Below, in pieces: positions 1 through 10,500 of a stretch of DNA of 64,000 nt; positions within the stretch are counted from its first letter, which is position 1, and each line of letters opens with the position of its first letter. The stretch comes from Fistularia commersonii. Lineage: Eukaryota > Chordata > Actinopteri > Syngnathiformes > Fistulariidae. Both the position numbers and the translations under genes were made by a program. The notes under the pieces were generated by a model. The model saw nothing but the letters and a program-made list of their open reading frames with translations, made no database searches and was not told the origin of the DNA. Location: the NCBI GenBank assembly GCA_037954325.1, contig JBBMNZ010000014.1:12560956-12624955 (forward strand). The letters run 5' to 3'.

Positions 1-146
1 ACTGAACATTCTTGGTTCGATTCCCGTGCTCCTCCAAGCCTGTCAAAGTGTCATCAAGCAAGACACTGAACCACTTCAGGACCCCTAGGGTTAAATGCAG
101 AGAAATAATTTCCCGCAAGGGATTAATGTAGTATAAGGAAAAAAGA
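1..146 (+). repeat. tRNA-derived SINE, truncated by the window edge
   Basis: The motif GGTTCGATTCCCG at about 15-27 is a textbook RNA polymerase III B box. It is followed by a body (CATCAAGCAAGACACTGAAC, then GGGTTAAATGCAGAG, then a CCCGCAAGGGATTAAT-type tail) shared in reverse orientation with the copy at 21823-22037. The A box and head lie upstream of position 1. The same family recurs at 53364-53508. Confidence 0.65.
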
Positions 147-177
147 CATGTTTTATGTATCCATTACATGCATGCGG

Positions 178-545
178 TCTTCTTTTTTCCCTCTGGCTAC
201 TCCCTTTAGGGGTCACCATCACGCATCATCTACCTTAGTCTAATGCTGTCTGTATCCTCAACCCTCTCAGTCTGGCCTCTGGCCGCCAAAATATCTAGAA
301 CCTATGTGCTGTCCCTTTGATCAACTCATTCCTGGTCAAAGCCATTCTTGTCACTCCCAAAGAGAACCTCATCATCTTGATCTCCACTATCCCCAGCTCT
401 GCTTCCTGTCTTTTCGTTAGTGCCACTGTTTGTTAACAACATTGCTGGTCTCAGTATAATCTTATATGCCATTCCTTTCATTCTGGCTAATGCTCTTATT
501 GCACACTACACCCGAACCTTTTCTCCAACTGTTCAAACTTGCTTG
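178..545 (-). mobile_element. RTE-like LINE 3' fragment
   Basis: On the minus strand this stretch ends with the family's 3' terminus (read on +: GGCTACTCCCTTTAGGGGTC, the complement of a GACCCC...GGAGTAGCC end). Upstream on the minus strand it carries the reverse complement of the CTTTGGGAGTGAC...AGGTTCTC segment that encodes the RFSLGVTR-type part of the C-terminal domain. It is decayed and 5'-truncated. The same family occurs at 2335-5705, 28968-29965 and 42379-42487. Confidence 0.6.
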
Positions 546-2334
546 CGCATGTTTCTGCAAATCAGGTTTACATGTGATATATAGAATGCATTATCTGTAA
601 TTCAAGACAAAATCATTTACAATAATAGCAATTTCGAATATGATAATGCCTGATTGCATATGGTGAATATAGCTAATGTCTGTTTAGTAGTCCCTGTGAA
701 GAAAAAAAAAATGTACCTGCTCAAAGATAGTTCTAGAAAAACTTAAAACTCTACAAAGAAAAGGCTTGGTTTTCATCACAGCAAATTTCAGCCTCTATAC
801 CAAATGGTAGGTAAAACAATAACACCATCAGTCCAAATAAAAAGATTTTTTTTTTTTTTTTTTCATAAACCGTTAACTGACGAATTAATGATAGGTGTTT
901 AATGATAGAATTCTCTTTTATTATTATGTTATTTAGGCATTTTTTTATCTTTTTTTTTTTTTTTTTTTTTTTTCACTTTTTTTCATGGATTTGATCTTGT
1001 ACCAACTTGTATTTGATGACCCCCCGGGCGATGTTGCTCTTAACCTTAGAGGCCCTTCATACAAAGTGTAAACGAGAGAGAATCGACCCAAGATATTACA
1101 AGCTTTGCTTACAGAGAACACAAATATATTTCTGGCCCAGTGCTTATGGTTAAATAGTTCTCTGCAACAGAGCTATGATATGAAGAATGGTTGTGTCTGT
1201 CTTTTGATTGAGCTGCTTTGCTCATCTGCAGATCACATTTTAGCCATGTCAAAACAGGACCCTGACTTCCATTGCTTGCTCACAATTGGAATGATTTTTC
1301 AAGCTGCTCCAGCTCTGTGTACCTTCATATACATGGTGAGGCATAATTATCATATAGTAATATGACATACCCTTACCTCTGTTATTTCATACCCTTGACC
1401 ACATCATGCACTATGGGGCTGGAAACTCCATGTCACTTTGATTGTATGTGTGTGTTCAGTATATATTGTGTTTGCAAAAAAAAAAAAAGCTATTTATGGT
1501 TTTATATATATATTTTTCCTGTTTATAGTATTGACAACATTATTTGGAGCTAAAGGGATAGGCCATTCATTTTTAATGGAGCTTTCAATTCCATCACTTA
1601 CTTAAACTAAGACTGGTCACATCAGTCGGACTGGTTGGTTGGTTTAATTTCTCCGAACTGTTCATTGTTGACTTAATCGATGCAATCCAGTTTCAAAGCG
1701 CTTATCAAAATGTCTGCTGTCATGTTCATTTATCAACCCTCAGTCTTTTTAGAGGTTAGGACCCCATTGTTCTTGACACCAGGATGTTTGATAAAGTCAG
1801 CTGTCTACCAAGTTAATTGCCTAGTTTCCCTCTGGAAAGTACATTGTATATTGTGCCCCTGCCCCCCCACCATTCCAGCTGTCCATCTTATATAATGTGT
1901 CTGGAGAACCAGACTCAACTGCCTGAAATATGTGTCCCTCCTCCGAGATAAATGCTGTCATCTGTCATTGGTGGCAATGGACAAAGTGACACTGACAGAC
2001 AGCTATATTTCCTGAAGGAAGGCATGAGGAGAGGGCAGGGAATTTTAAAGACGACAAACACTGAAATTAATTAGCTTAGAGAAGGTTCCAGGTTTATTGT
2101 TTTAGTAGCTAATCATACATAATTTTCACATTGAAACAATTGCTCTTTTGATCTGTTGTGTTTTTTTGAATATATTTGAAGTCCAGTTAGCTCACCCTCA
2201 CTGCAAGCTTGGTGGTGGGAGATTTGTGATACCTCTCATAATATACTAGGGCAGATTTGCACTTGCTTGATTTTGTGGGACAAACAAATAAGGTGATATA
2301 ATGGCAAGGACAAACATATTGCAGAGTAAGATAT

Positions 2335-2845
2335 TGATAAACTACCAGCAAGAGTGTGTGAATGAGAGGGACCCAAGTGGAATCATGAGGCTACAGGGAG
2401 TGGCGATAAAGAAGGTGGAGGATTTTAAGTACTTTGGGTCAAAAGTCCAGAGCAATGGAGAGTGTGGAAAAGAGGTGAAGAAACTCGTTTGAGCGAGTTG
2501 CAACAGATGGAGAAAAGTATCAGGGGTAAGGTGTGATTAAAAAAAGAGGCAGCTAGAATGGAATGAAAGATGCACTAGAAGGTTGAGACCAGTGATGCTG
2601 TATGGTTTACAGACAGTGACACAAAGGGAAAGACTGAAAGATGGTGAGGTTCTTTCTTAGAGTGACAAAGATGGATAGAACCAGGAAGCAGTCGATCAGG
2701 GTGACAGCACATCAGATGTTTTGGAGATAAAGAGGTCAGACTGAGGTGGTTTGGACATGACGAAAAGACAGGAGACAGAGCTGGAGGTCGCAGAGATGAA
2801 GATGTCTAGGTTCTCTTTGGGAGTGACGAGGATGGGTGGGATCAG
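2335..2845 (+). mobile_element. RTE-like LINE, C-terminal domain fragments (partly duplicated)
   Basis: Frames here give CVNERDPSG, LQGVAIKKVEDFKYFGSKVQ and SNGECGKEVKK, the segment after the reverse transcriptase domain in this teleost RTE-like family. An R-W-F-G-H motif follows near 2745-2760. Then a second copy of the earlier ELEVAEMKM...SLGVTRM segment starts at about 2776, so part of the domain appears twice. Frameshifts and stops are numerous. It directly precedes the 5' part of a second copy (from about 2846), giving a mosaic. Confidence 0.7.
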
Positions 2846-5705
2846 CCTCAGGGAGGAATGGGCCGGTGTCTCTCTGAGCCAGCCCTGGGGTGGCATGGGT
2901 CAGTGTCTCTGAGCCGGTCCCAAGTCCGAATGAATGCAGAGGGTTGCATCAGGGAGGGCATCCGGCGTAAAACTTGAGTAGGAGTTATCTTGAAGGAGGA
3001 GTTTGTTAGGAATGTTCTTGAGGTGAAAAGAATGTCAGATAGACTTAAGAATCTGAAACTGGAAACAGAAGGTGTGATGGTCAATGTTATAAGTGGCTCT
3101 GCCCCACAGGTGGGATGTGAGTTAGAGGAGAAGGAGATGTTCTGGAATGAGTATGATGAATTGATGCAGAATATCCCCAGAAATGAGAGAGTGGTGATTG
3201 GTGCAGACTTCAATGGGCATGTTGGTGCAGACAAAAGAGACAGTGAAGAGGTGATGGGCGGGTTTGGTATCCAGGATAGGAACACAAGATGGACAGATGG
3301 TGTTCGACTTTGGAAAAAGGATGGAAATGGCTGTAGAGAATACTTCTTTCCATAAAAGACATTGCGTAACTTATAAGAGTGGAGGTAGGAGCATACATGT
3401 AGAGTACTTCTTGTAGAGACGAGGTAATCTGAAGAAGATAAGTGATTGCAAACAAGTGGTAGGTGAGAGTGTAGCCAGACAGCTACAGATAGGATGGTGG
3501 TTTGTAGGACAACTCAGGTGACAAGGAAAATCAAGAAGACAAAGATAGAGCAGAGGACAAAATGGTAGAAGCTGAAAAGGGAGGAATGTTGTATGATTTT
3601 CAGAGTGGAGTTGAGAAAGACTCTGGGTGGTCAGGGAGAGCTTCCAGATGACTGGAAAATTACAGCAAATGTGATCACGGAGACAGGTAGGAGAATGCTT
3701 GGTGTGTCGTCTGGAAGGAAAGTAGATAAGGAGATTTGGTGGTGGAATGAGGAAGTGCAGGAGTATATACAGAGAACGCGAATAGCAAATAATAGGTGGG
3801 ACACTGAGAGGACTTAAGAGAACAGACAGTAGTACAGGGAGATACAGCATAAGGTAAAGATAGAGGTAGCAAAGACAAGACAGAGGGCATATGATAACTG
3901 GTATACTCGGTAGGACAGTAAGAAGGGAGAGAATGATTTATACAGGTTGGCAAAACAGAGAGAGATGGAAAGGATGTACAGGAGGTCTGGGTGATTAAGG
4001 ATAGAGGAAAATGTATTGACAGCTGTTAGAAGAGGGGTGGGATGATGGAAAGAGTACTTTGAAGAGCTGATGAATGTGGAACATGAAAGAGAGGCAAGGG
4101 TAGAAGAGGTGACTTGTAGACCAGGAAGTCGCATAGATCAGTAAAAGGTGATGTGCAGAATTGCGGTATCTATAGAGGGATAAAGTTGGTAAGCAATACA
4201 ATGAGGTTATGGGAAAACATAGTGGAGCAACATTTGTGAACAGCAGTATGGCTTTGTGCCTAGAGAGAGCACTTCAGATGCAGTATTTGCTTTGAGAATG
4301 CTAATAGAGAAGTACAGAGAAAGTCATAGGGACCTGTATTGTACTTTTGTAGACCTAGAAAAAGGATATGACAGGGTGCCAAGAGTAGAGCTCTGGTAGT
4401 GTATGAGGAAGTCTGGAGGGGCACAGAAGTATGCTAGACTGGTGCAGGATATATATGCTAGCTGAGAGACAGTGATGAGGTGTGCTTTATGTGTAACAGA
4501 GAAGTTCAAGGTGAAGGTAGGACTCCCTCAGGGATCAGCTCTGAGCCCCTTCTTGTTTGCAGTGGTGATAGACAGGCTGACAGATGAGGTTAGACAGGAA
4601 TCTCCATGGACCACGATGTTTGCAGGTGACATTGTGATCTGTAGTGAGAGCAGGGAACAGGCTGAAGAAAATCTAGAGAGGTGGAGGTATGCTCTGGAAA
4701 GGAGAGGAACTGAAGATTAGTCGCAGCGAGACAGAATATACAGTATGTGCGTGGTTGAGAGGAACCCGGGTGGAATGGTGAGGCTATAGGGAGTGGAGAT
4801 CAAGAAGTTGGAGGATTTCATGTACTTAGGGTCAACAGTCCAGAGCAATGGAGAGTGTGGAAAAGAGGTCAAGAAATGGGTTAAAGGAGGTTGGAATAGG
4901 TGGAGAAAAATGTCAGTGATACTATGCGATAGAAGACCATCAGCCAGAATTAAAAGAAAGGTGTACAACAGTGGTCTCCAAAAGAGAGGTTGCGGACGGG
5001 TACCGGTCTGTGGATCAATTGGTACCGGGCCACACCAGGAAATAATCAGTTATTTCCGTTGGATTTGTTATCTGAGTGTGAACAATCTTTATTTTTAAAA
5101 ATCTTTTGTTTTGAAAAATGAATGGAATCTTTCGGTTACATTTCTGCCTCTTTTAACAACTTTTTAACAGACAATACCAGGAGTTCTACTTGAAATGTGG
5201 ATGTATCGTAACAGGTTATTCCCACAGACTAAGCCACTCTGCATAGTATGCGGCAAGGAGTCTGTTGAAGCCTTCATTACACTCATGTTATGTTTTTGGT
5301 GCAATGTTATGAAAGCTGCCAATAAAGTTGCATACGAGTACACATCGGATTCACGTTTATTGATATTGTTGGAAAATAAACTGACTACATGTATCTCCAT
5401 GTTACCCGGTCCGCGGTAAAATTTTCAAGCGTTGACCTGTCTGCTGTGATAAAAAGGTTAGGGACGACTGGTGTACAAGACAGTGGTGAAACCAGCAATG
5501 CTTTATGATCTAGAAACAGTGACATTGATTAAAAGAGAGGCAAAGTTGGAGGTCGCAGAAATCAAGATGTTGAGGTTCTCTTTGGGAGTGACGAGGATGG
5601 ATAGGATCAGGAAAGTGTCCATCAGAGGGACAGCACATGTTAGATTTTTAGGAGAGAAGGCAGACTGAGATGGTTCAGCCACTTACAGATGAGGGATGGT
5701 GAAGC
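2846..5705 (+). mobile_element. RTE-like LINE copy with endonuclease and RT remnants, split by a hAT element
   Basis: The order follows a non-LTR retrotransposon ORF. A leader is followed by an APE-type endonuclease segment at 2990-3355 with VVIGADFNGHVGAD, whose DFNGHVG motif is typical. A decayed linker follows (3590-4130). RT remnants lie at 4220-4720: QQYGFVPRESTSDAVFALRM, FVDLEKGYDRVPR, VGLPQGSALSPFLF, and MFAGDIVICSESREQ where intact relatives have an F-A-D-D catalytic motif. The C-terminal domain (4740-5700) has YLGSTVQSNGECGKEVKK, KTVVKPAMLYDLETV and LRFSLGVTRMDRIR. Many stops and frameshifts and the altered A-G-D catalytic triad show that it is dead. It is interrupted at 4969-5470 by a hAT insertion. 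RTE-clade assignment is from recollection of fish relatives. Confidence 0.75.
4969..5470. mobile_element. Non-autonomous hAT (Charlie-like) element, 502 bp
   Basis: The element begins CAGTGGTCTCCAA and ends TTAGGGACGACTG, whose reverse complement CAGTCGTCCCTAA matches the start at 10 of 13 positions. It is flanked by perfect 8-bp direct repeats GTGTACAA (4961-4968 and 5471-5478), the size expected for hAT transposition. Removing it restores the host LINE frame (KVYKTVVKP), which proves insertion into an existing LINE copy. Internal sequence has GTACCGG...GGTACCGGGCC near the left end and CCCGGTCCGCGG near the right end. The 74-codon open stretch inside shows no transposase motif I can recognise, so the element is non-autonomous. 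Confidence 0.85.
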
Positions 5706-5883
5706 TTTGTTTTCATATTATGTTTAACCTTTTTGTCTTATGTATTGCACTGAAAATTGCTATTTCCTTCCTGCTTTTCCATAACATTCTCCAGATGAAC
5801 CATTTAACATAATCTAATTGTCAGTCTGGTAAAGCATTAACATATTCCCCCAATTTCAATGTTGTTTTTTCCTTCTATTGCAG

Positions 5884-6065
5884 AGAGAAGAAAATGTCTC
5901 GAACCAGTGCTCTCAAGGTCTTGGATCATGGGATGATTGGACCAGAGGGAGGAGATAACTGCCATAAGTTTGTGGACATCCTGGGCCTGCGAACCATCTT
6001 TCCACTCTTCATGAAAACTCCCAAGAAGATGAAAAAAACTGGTGCTTCTGAGAAAGAGCATGAAG
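5884..6065 (+). CDS. ctnnbl1: ctnnbl1 coding exon A (first in window; probably exon 11 of about 16)
   Basis: A polypyrimidine tract ending in TTGCAG precedes the exon. The first base completes a split codon, then the frame reads EKKMSRTSALKVLDHGMIGP and includes KFVDILGLRTIFPLFMK, a hallmark stretch of vertebrate CTNNBL1. It ends ...SEKEHE plus one base at a GTTAG donor, so the following intron is phase 1. There are 60 full codons and no stops. The segment lies in the armadillo-like helical repeat region; the lysine-rich part (KTPKKMKKT) near its end is probably a surface loop between helices. The exon begins only about 180 bp after the end of a decayed LINE (2335-5705), so the upstream splice signals sit close to repeat DNA. 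The exon number is inferred from the human gene. The identification is very secure. Confidence 0.95.
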
Positions 6066-6392
6066 GTTAGTTAATTATTAATACAGGCCAACAGTTGATA
6101 GACATGATTTCTTAACTGACTCTGCAAACAGCTGATTTGTGACCCTAATATAGAGGTATTGTGTAGGGTAATCCAATGGGCTGTACGAAATGTTTCATAC
6201 CCCATTAGATTATTTTCATTGACATAGAATCTGTAACAAAATAAATATATTACAGCAAAAGATGAGAACAAAAAACTAGCTCAGTTCGCTGAAAAGAGTC
6301 AAGATTCCTGACTGAGACTGAGTTACAATTTGCCCCACCTCTTAAAATATGAGATGATCCATTTAAGGAGCATTGAAGATTCTTGACCTGAA

Positions 6393-7300
6393 GCGTTTAT
6401 TGTCATATGTACATTGTGGAAACGTGTTTCCCTGTACAATGAAATTCTTATTTGTCTGTCCCCAGTGCATTTGGATTTGTATTGATAATAAATAGGTAGG
6501 GTAAACATAATTATGAATATGAACAGTGTTGGTAGTGCAAGTTGAGTGCAGCTTGGTGTGCAACTCACAAAGTGCGGGTGCAAGGATGAGCACAGTTTAA
6601 ATGGCAATAGTTATTTAGAGTGCAGAAAAATGAAGAATGAATGTCAGCTGTATTGGAGTCGGATGGCATTCAAGTGGAACAAGTTCTTTGGTCATGTCAT
6701 TCTATATTTCACATTCCTGTACCTCTGGCTGGAGGGTAGGAGTGTCAACAGTCCATCTTGAGGGTGGGCTTGGTCCTTGGCGTTTGGGGCAGCTCTCCTG
6801 CGGACTCTCCTTTGGTGGTAGAGAAGGCAGTGGGACTCTGGTGATCCTCTCTGCAGTCTTTACTAATCACTGTAGTCGTCTGCGGTCCAGAGCAGTGGTG
6901 CTGCCAAACCACGCAGTGATGCGGTCTGTCAGGATGGTCCCAACAATGCAGCTGTAGAAGTGGTTAAGGATCTTAGGCGACATGCCAAACCTCCTCAGCC
7001 TCCTCAAGAAGTACACTCAGTGTGGAACCTTCTTGACTGTCTGCGTGGTTTTGAGGGACCGGGTGAGATTGTCGCTTATGTGGACACCCAGGTATTTGAA
7101 GCCACTCAACCTTAAGACCTCGGAGGAACAATGGCCAATGAGGTCTCCTCTCCTTCCTCATTGGCACAAGCTCCTAGGGCCCGCCCCTGGATGTTGTCCG
7201 ATGTGGCTACCTTGTGGGGGTTGATCATTCTCAGCACTCTGTGTACATGGTCTGATGATGCTTTTGGGAGCGAGACGTGCGAGAGGGGGTGGTAGATCCC

Positions 7301-7336
<36 letters not shown>

Positions 7337-7935
7337 TGTGTGACTCCCCTCTGTGTTGTTGCAGGGGTTCTTGAAGCAGGCGCAGAAGATGTTGGGGTCG
7401 TGTGGCAGGCTGTCTATACAGATGTCGATTCCGGTGGTGGACTTGTAGTCTGTGATGTGATGTAGGCCTTGCCATATCCACCCATCCGGGTCAGCAGTGG
7501 AGTAGAAGCCATCTTCTCTCTGTACCTCCTCTTGGCAATTCTGATGTCTTTCTTCAGTCTGTACTTAGAAACTTTGTACTATGTCTCATTTCCGGACGTA
7601 AATGCACTGTTCAGACTGTTCAGCCAAGGCTTCTGGTTGGGGAACTTCCTAACTCGTATGTTGAGCACGATGTTATCAACACAAGTGCTGATGTACCGAA
7701 TTACATGCTCAGCGTACTTCTGTACGCTGACAGAAGAGATCTCCTGTGTGGCTGCGGTCTTGAACACATCCCGGTCTATTGTAGCAAAGTAGTCCTGCAG
7801 GATGCCCTCTGAGTCCAGGGTCCAGACTTTGACTTCTCTGTTCTGTTTCAGTCTCTGTGCATGGGTACAAAAACAGAGAGATGTGGTCTAACTGTCCAAA
7901 GTTTGGGCGGGTCACGGCCCTGTATGTGCCACGGA
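6393..7935 (-). mobile_element. L2/CR1-like LINE, internally deleted
   Basis: Read on the minus strand, the 5' side (7935 down to about 7430) gives KKDIRIAKRRYREKM and an ITDYKSTT-like segment typical of fish L2/CR1-type ORF2. Sequence around 7200-7180 gives a RMINPHKVA-like stretch. Region 7110-6790 gives FKYLGVHISDNLTRS, YFLRRLRRFGMSPKILNHF and then TAWFGSTTALDRR, the post-RT domain. The catalytic RT core between these is missing, so the copy is internally deleted. The 3' end (about 6470-6395) has TTTCATTGTACAGGG and ATGACAATAAA, a common fish L2/CR1 terminus. Several stops make it inactive. A TG microsatellite sits inside at 7303-7342. Confidence 0.7.
7303..7342. repeat. (TG)n microsatellite within a LINE
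   Basis: About 40 bp of TG with one GGG interruption, inside the decayed LINE. It gives false open frames of Cys/Val on + and His/Thr on -. Confidence 0.9.
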
Positions 7936-8778
7936 TGTTGCTGCACATTTTTTTTATATGCTTATTTTCGTAATAATTCTTAAAAGTCAATGTGAAATGT
8001 GATAATCTTGGCACACTACAAACAAGGCACTCTGGAACGTTCTGGTCATGGCTGTGACCCAGAAAAATTGTTACAATGGTGGCTAATAGCTGGGAGTTCC
8101 TATGGGTAATTTGTTTTGACTAGATAGAGATTATAAAGAGATTATGTGAAGAGAGGGAGAGAACAATGTAAAAAAGCCTCCTGGATAGATTCCAGCACCA
8201 CACGTCAAGGTCCTGGGCTAGCGCTTATACCACCAAGTCAGCGAACCCACAGGGAAGTGTTCTGCAGATAAATTAGAAAGTAGTATTTTTTAAAAAGATT
8301 TTAATTTTTTAAAAGTTCAATATTAAAGTAATTCCACAATTGGCATTCCAATGGCTTAAATCAATGATAGATCTTTAGGTATTCATATTTACTTCATTGT
8401 TTATGTTTTTTTTTTTTTACAGCACTGAAATTCCAAATATAATTTATGATGAAATTGTGCTGGGCAGGTGTTGTTTATTCCCATTATAACGTGTGATTTG
8501 CCAGATGCAAGTGTGTTGCTTATCTGGGCATGGCATTAAAGTGCTCTAAGTGTGGAAAGGAAAATAAGTAAGAGTGTGATGCTTCAGTGTGTAATCAAGT
8601 CTTCTGCTGAGAACTCTTGAGTGCTGTCATTCATGTAAATGTTATTTTGGTGTGCACCATCAACCTCAACATGAGTGCAGATCAAATGCCCTTCATGGAA
8701 TGAAGGTACTTGTGTCTGTCAGGATAAAACATCCTGCTACTTGGTTCAGGAATAGTCTGGTTCAGGAATGACTTTCAA

Positions 8779-8926
8779 TTTCCTCAGAATTTCAGTCTAA
8801 TTGAACATATGTGGAGTGCTTTGGACAAATAAGTCCAATCCTAGGAGACCCGCATTCACAACTTACAAAATGTAGAGGATCTGCTGCTAACTTCTTGGAT
8901 TCAGATACCATAGCACACCTTTGAAG
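8779..8926 (+). mobile_element. Tc1/mariner transposase C-terminal fossil
   Basis: One frame with three stops reads FPQNFSLIEHMWSALDK, then ETRIHNLQNVEDLLLTSWIQ and IP*HTFE. This is the region around the third catalytic acidic residue of Tc1-type DDE transposases (consensus S-P-D-L-N-P-I-E-H-x-W) and the following helices; the Glu of IEH is present. A 16-bp tandem duplication (TGGTTCAGGAAT...) lies just upstream at about 8739-8772. No terminal repeats were found, so this is a short remnant. Confidence 0.6.
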
Positions 8927-10027
8927 TTTGGGAATAAATCTCATAACCTATAAGGCGCGATTTTATCAGAGATATGTTTTTATGAGAGATTATGATTTAA
9001 AAAAAACAAGTTGCTTTGTATTTGAGCCCCTATTAAATCCCATAAAAGATATCAATGTTGCTTGTGATTCTGACAGGTTCGTGACTATTTGAGGTTTTCC
9101 AATCAACTAATTGATGTGACATCTCACAAAAAGAATGCAATCTAAAGATTAATAAGTCAAGTTGAAAATATAAGTGCTTTAATTATATAGTGACATTTTT
9201 TGCTTTTCCACATCAGGTTTTCTTCCATGTGAAGTCCTACCAGTTTCCTGCCAAAACACCAAATCTTAATCATATGTATTACAATTGCTGTCTCTCTGGC
9301 CTGTCAGTTTACACTATCAGTCCAATCTTGATTGATTTTCCCGCTTGCAGTCTCAAATCTCTCTTGTCTCTTAGTGAGAGATAGGTAGTACAAACAAGGG
9401 GTAGAGAGAGCGAGAGTCTGAAAGATTGGGTTTCCATATAATAGATGCTGAGAGAATTGAATAGATTGGTGCCTGGAAAAAATTGTTGTACTAACGTCAA
9501 TCTCTAACCACTTAGTTTGATATCCTGCATCCAAAGCCAGTCCCCACTGCTGACACTCTGTCTGTATTAATTAGTTTGAATATGTCCAATGAGGCTTTTC
9601 AGTCCTGCTTGAGAGAGCAAATTGTCCTCCACTCTGTCCCATCTCTCCCTGAAACCAGATGAATTAACCTTTAGCCTTCACAAGCAGCAGGAGGAAGAGC
9701 AGAAAGATAACCCATCCTTACTGTTAAACCTTTCCCCCCTCTGTGTATTGAAGAAAAGTCAACCACAGCACACAAAGACCAGCTCTAAAAGAGATGTTAA
9801 GCTCCTCTCAAGTTGTTTTTTTTCTCAACCTGTGAGGGCCAGCAAGTCTGGACCAGCTTTCGCAATAATTGTCAAACTGAAAACAGTTTTTGCAATTTCT
9901 GTACATTAACAAAGTGGATTTGAAATGAAGCTGTGAGGTTGTGTCTGTAGTGTAGACTTTCACAAAATATAGCATTGATTATTTAGGAGCTACTGCCAGT
10001 CTCAGTGTACTGTCCATCCTTTTTCAC

Positions 10028-10500
10028 CTAGGTTCAAAAATAACTGGACAAAAGTTAGAGTTTCATAGCTCATGGTCTGAAATCTAAACTGTCCCTAAAT
10101 GCTTAGGCGTGGTGACTGACAGGACATTTAGAAGATATCACGTTTCTTTACCATGATAATCTTACTTTCACAGATTTTTAGAAAACAAACACCATCTGTG
10201 CTTAGAAGTTTTCTGGTAAATTTGAGCAGGGTACACATCCTGCTGCCTCTGTCAGTATCACATTATTACCGAATAGCAGTGATCCAGTTCCATTGCTGCA
10301 AAACATGCCCATAGCTGCACTTTCTCCACCATCATGCTCACCATTTTCTTTCTTCCATTTTCTTTAACAAATCATTCTGCCACAGATTAACCTTAAGTTT
10401 CATCTGTGTGGGGAGTTTTTGTCTTTTGAACCTATTCTGAAGCCCTTTATGCCTGCGATTATGAATAGTTTTTTTTTTTGGTTTTTTTTGGCAATCCATT
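10028..10500 (-). mobile_element. Tc1-like element remnant, related to the copy at 54648-56023
   Basis: The left end, AGGTTCAAAAATAACTGGAC, resembles the reverse complement of the inner 3' repeat of the 54.6-56.0 kb element (AGGGGCTCAAAAGTAATTGG). Further in, CCATTGCTGC...CATGCCCATAGC and TCATTCTGCCACAG...TTCATCTGTG align with the antisense of that element's transposase (segments encoding the SVMAWACMASNG and WTDETKINLYQND regions). It is heavily decayed and short. Confidence 0.45.

Larger units (their letters stand above)
1..5883 (+). other. ctnnbl1 intron (3' part), repeat-dense
   Basis: This is the downstream end of the intron preceding exon A. No exon matching the upstream CTNNBL1 protein was found. 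From left to right it holds a tRNA-derived SINE (1-146), an RTE 3' fragment on the minus strand (178-545), T-runs at 846-863 and 950-973, featureless AT-rich DNA from 1000 to about 2300, the RTE mosaic (2335-5705) with its nested hAT (4969-5470), and the acceptor region. Confidence 0.8.

Noticed and set aside
2848..3285. 145-codon open frame on the minus strand
   Set aside because: It is antisense to the RTE-like LINE endonuclease region, whose + strand has recognisable motifs.
3371..3850. 159-codon open frame on the minus strand, the longest in the window
   Set aside because: It is antisense to the purine-rich linker of the same LINE. The Ser/Leu/Pro/Tyr-rich composition is a by-product of the opposite strand.
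5195..5419. 74-codon open frame inside the hAT element
   Set aside because: It shows no transposase motif I can recognise and covers only a small part of the element; treated as non-coding.
7158..7481. 107-codon open frame on the minus strand
   Set aside because: It crosses the TG microsatellite and belongs to the decayed L2/CR1-like LINE. It mixes that LINE's frames and is not a gene.
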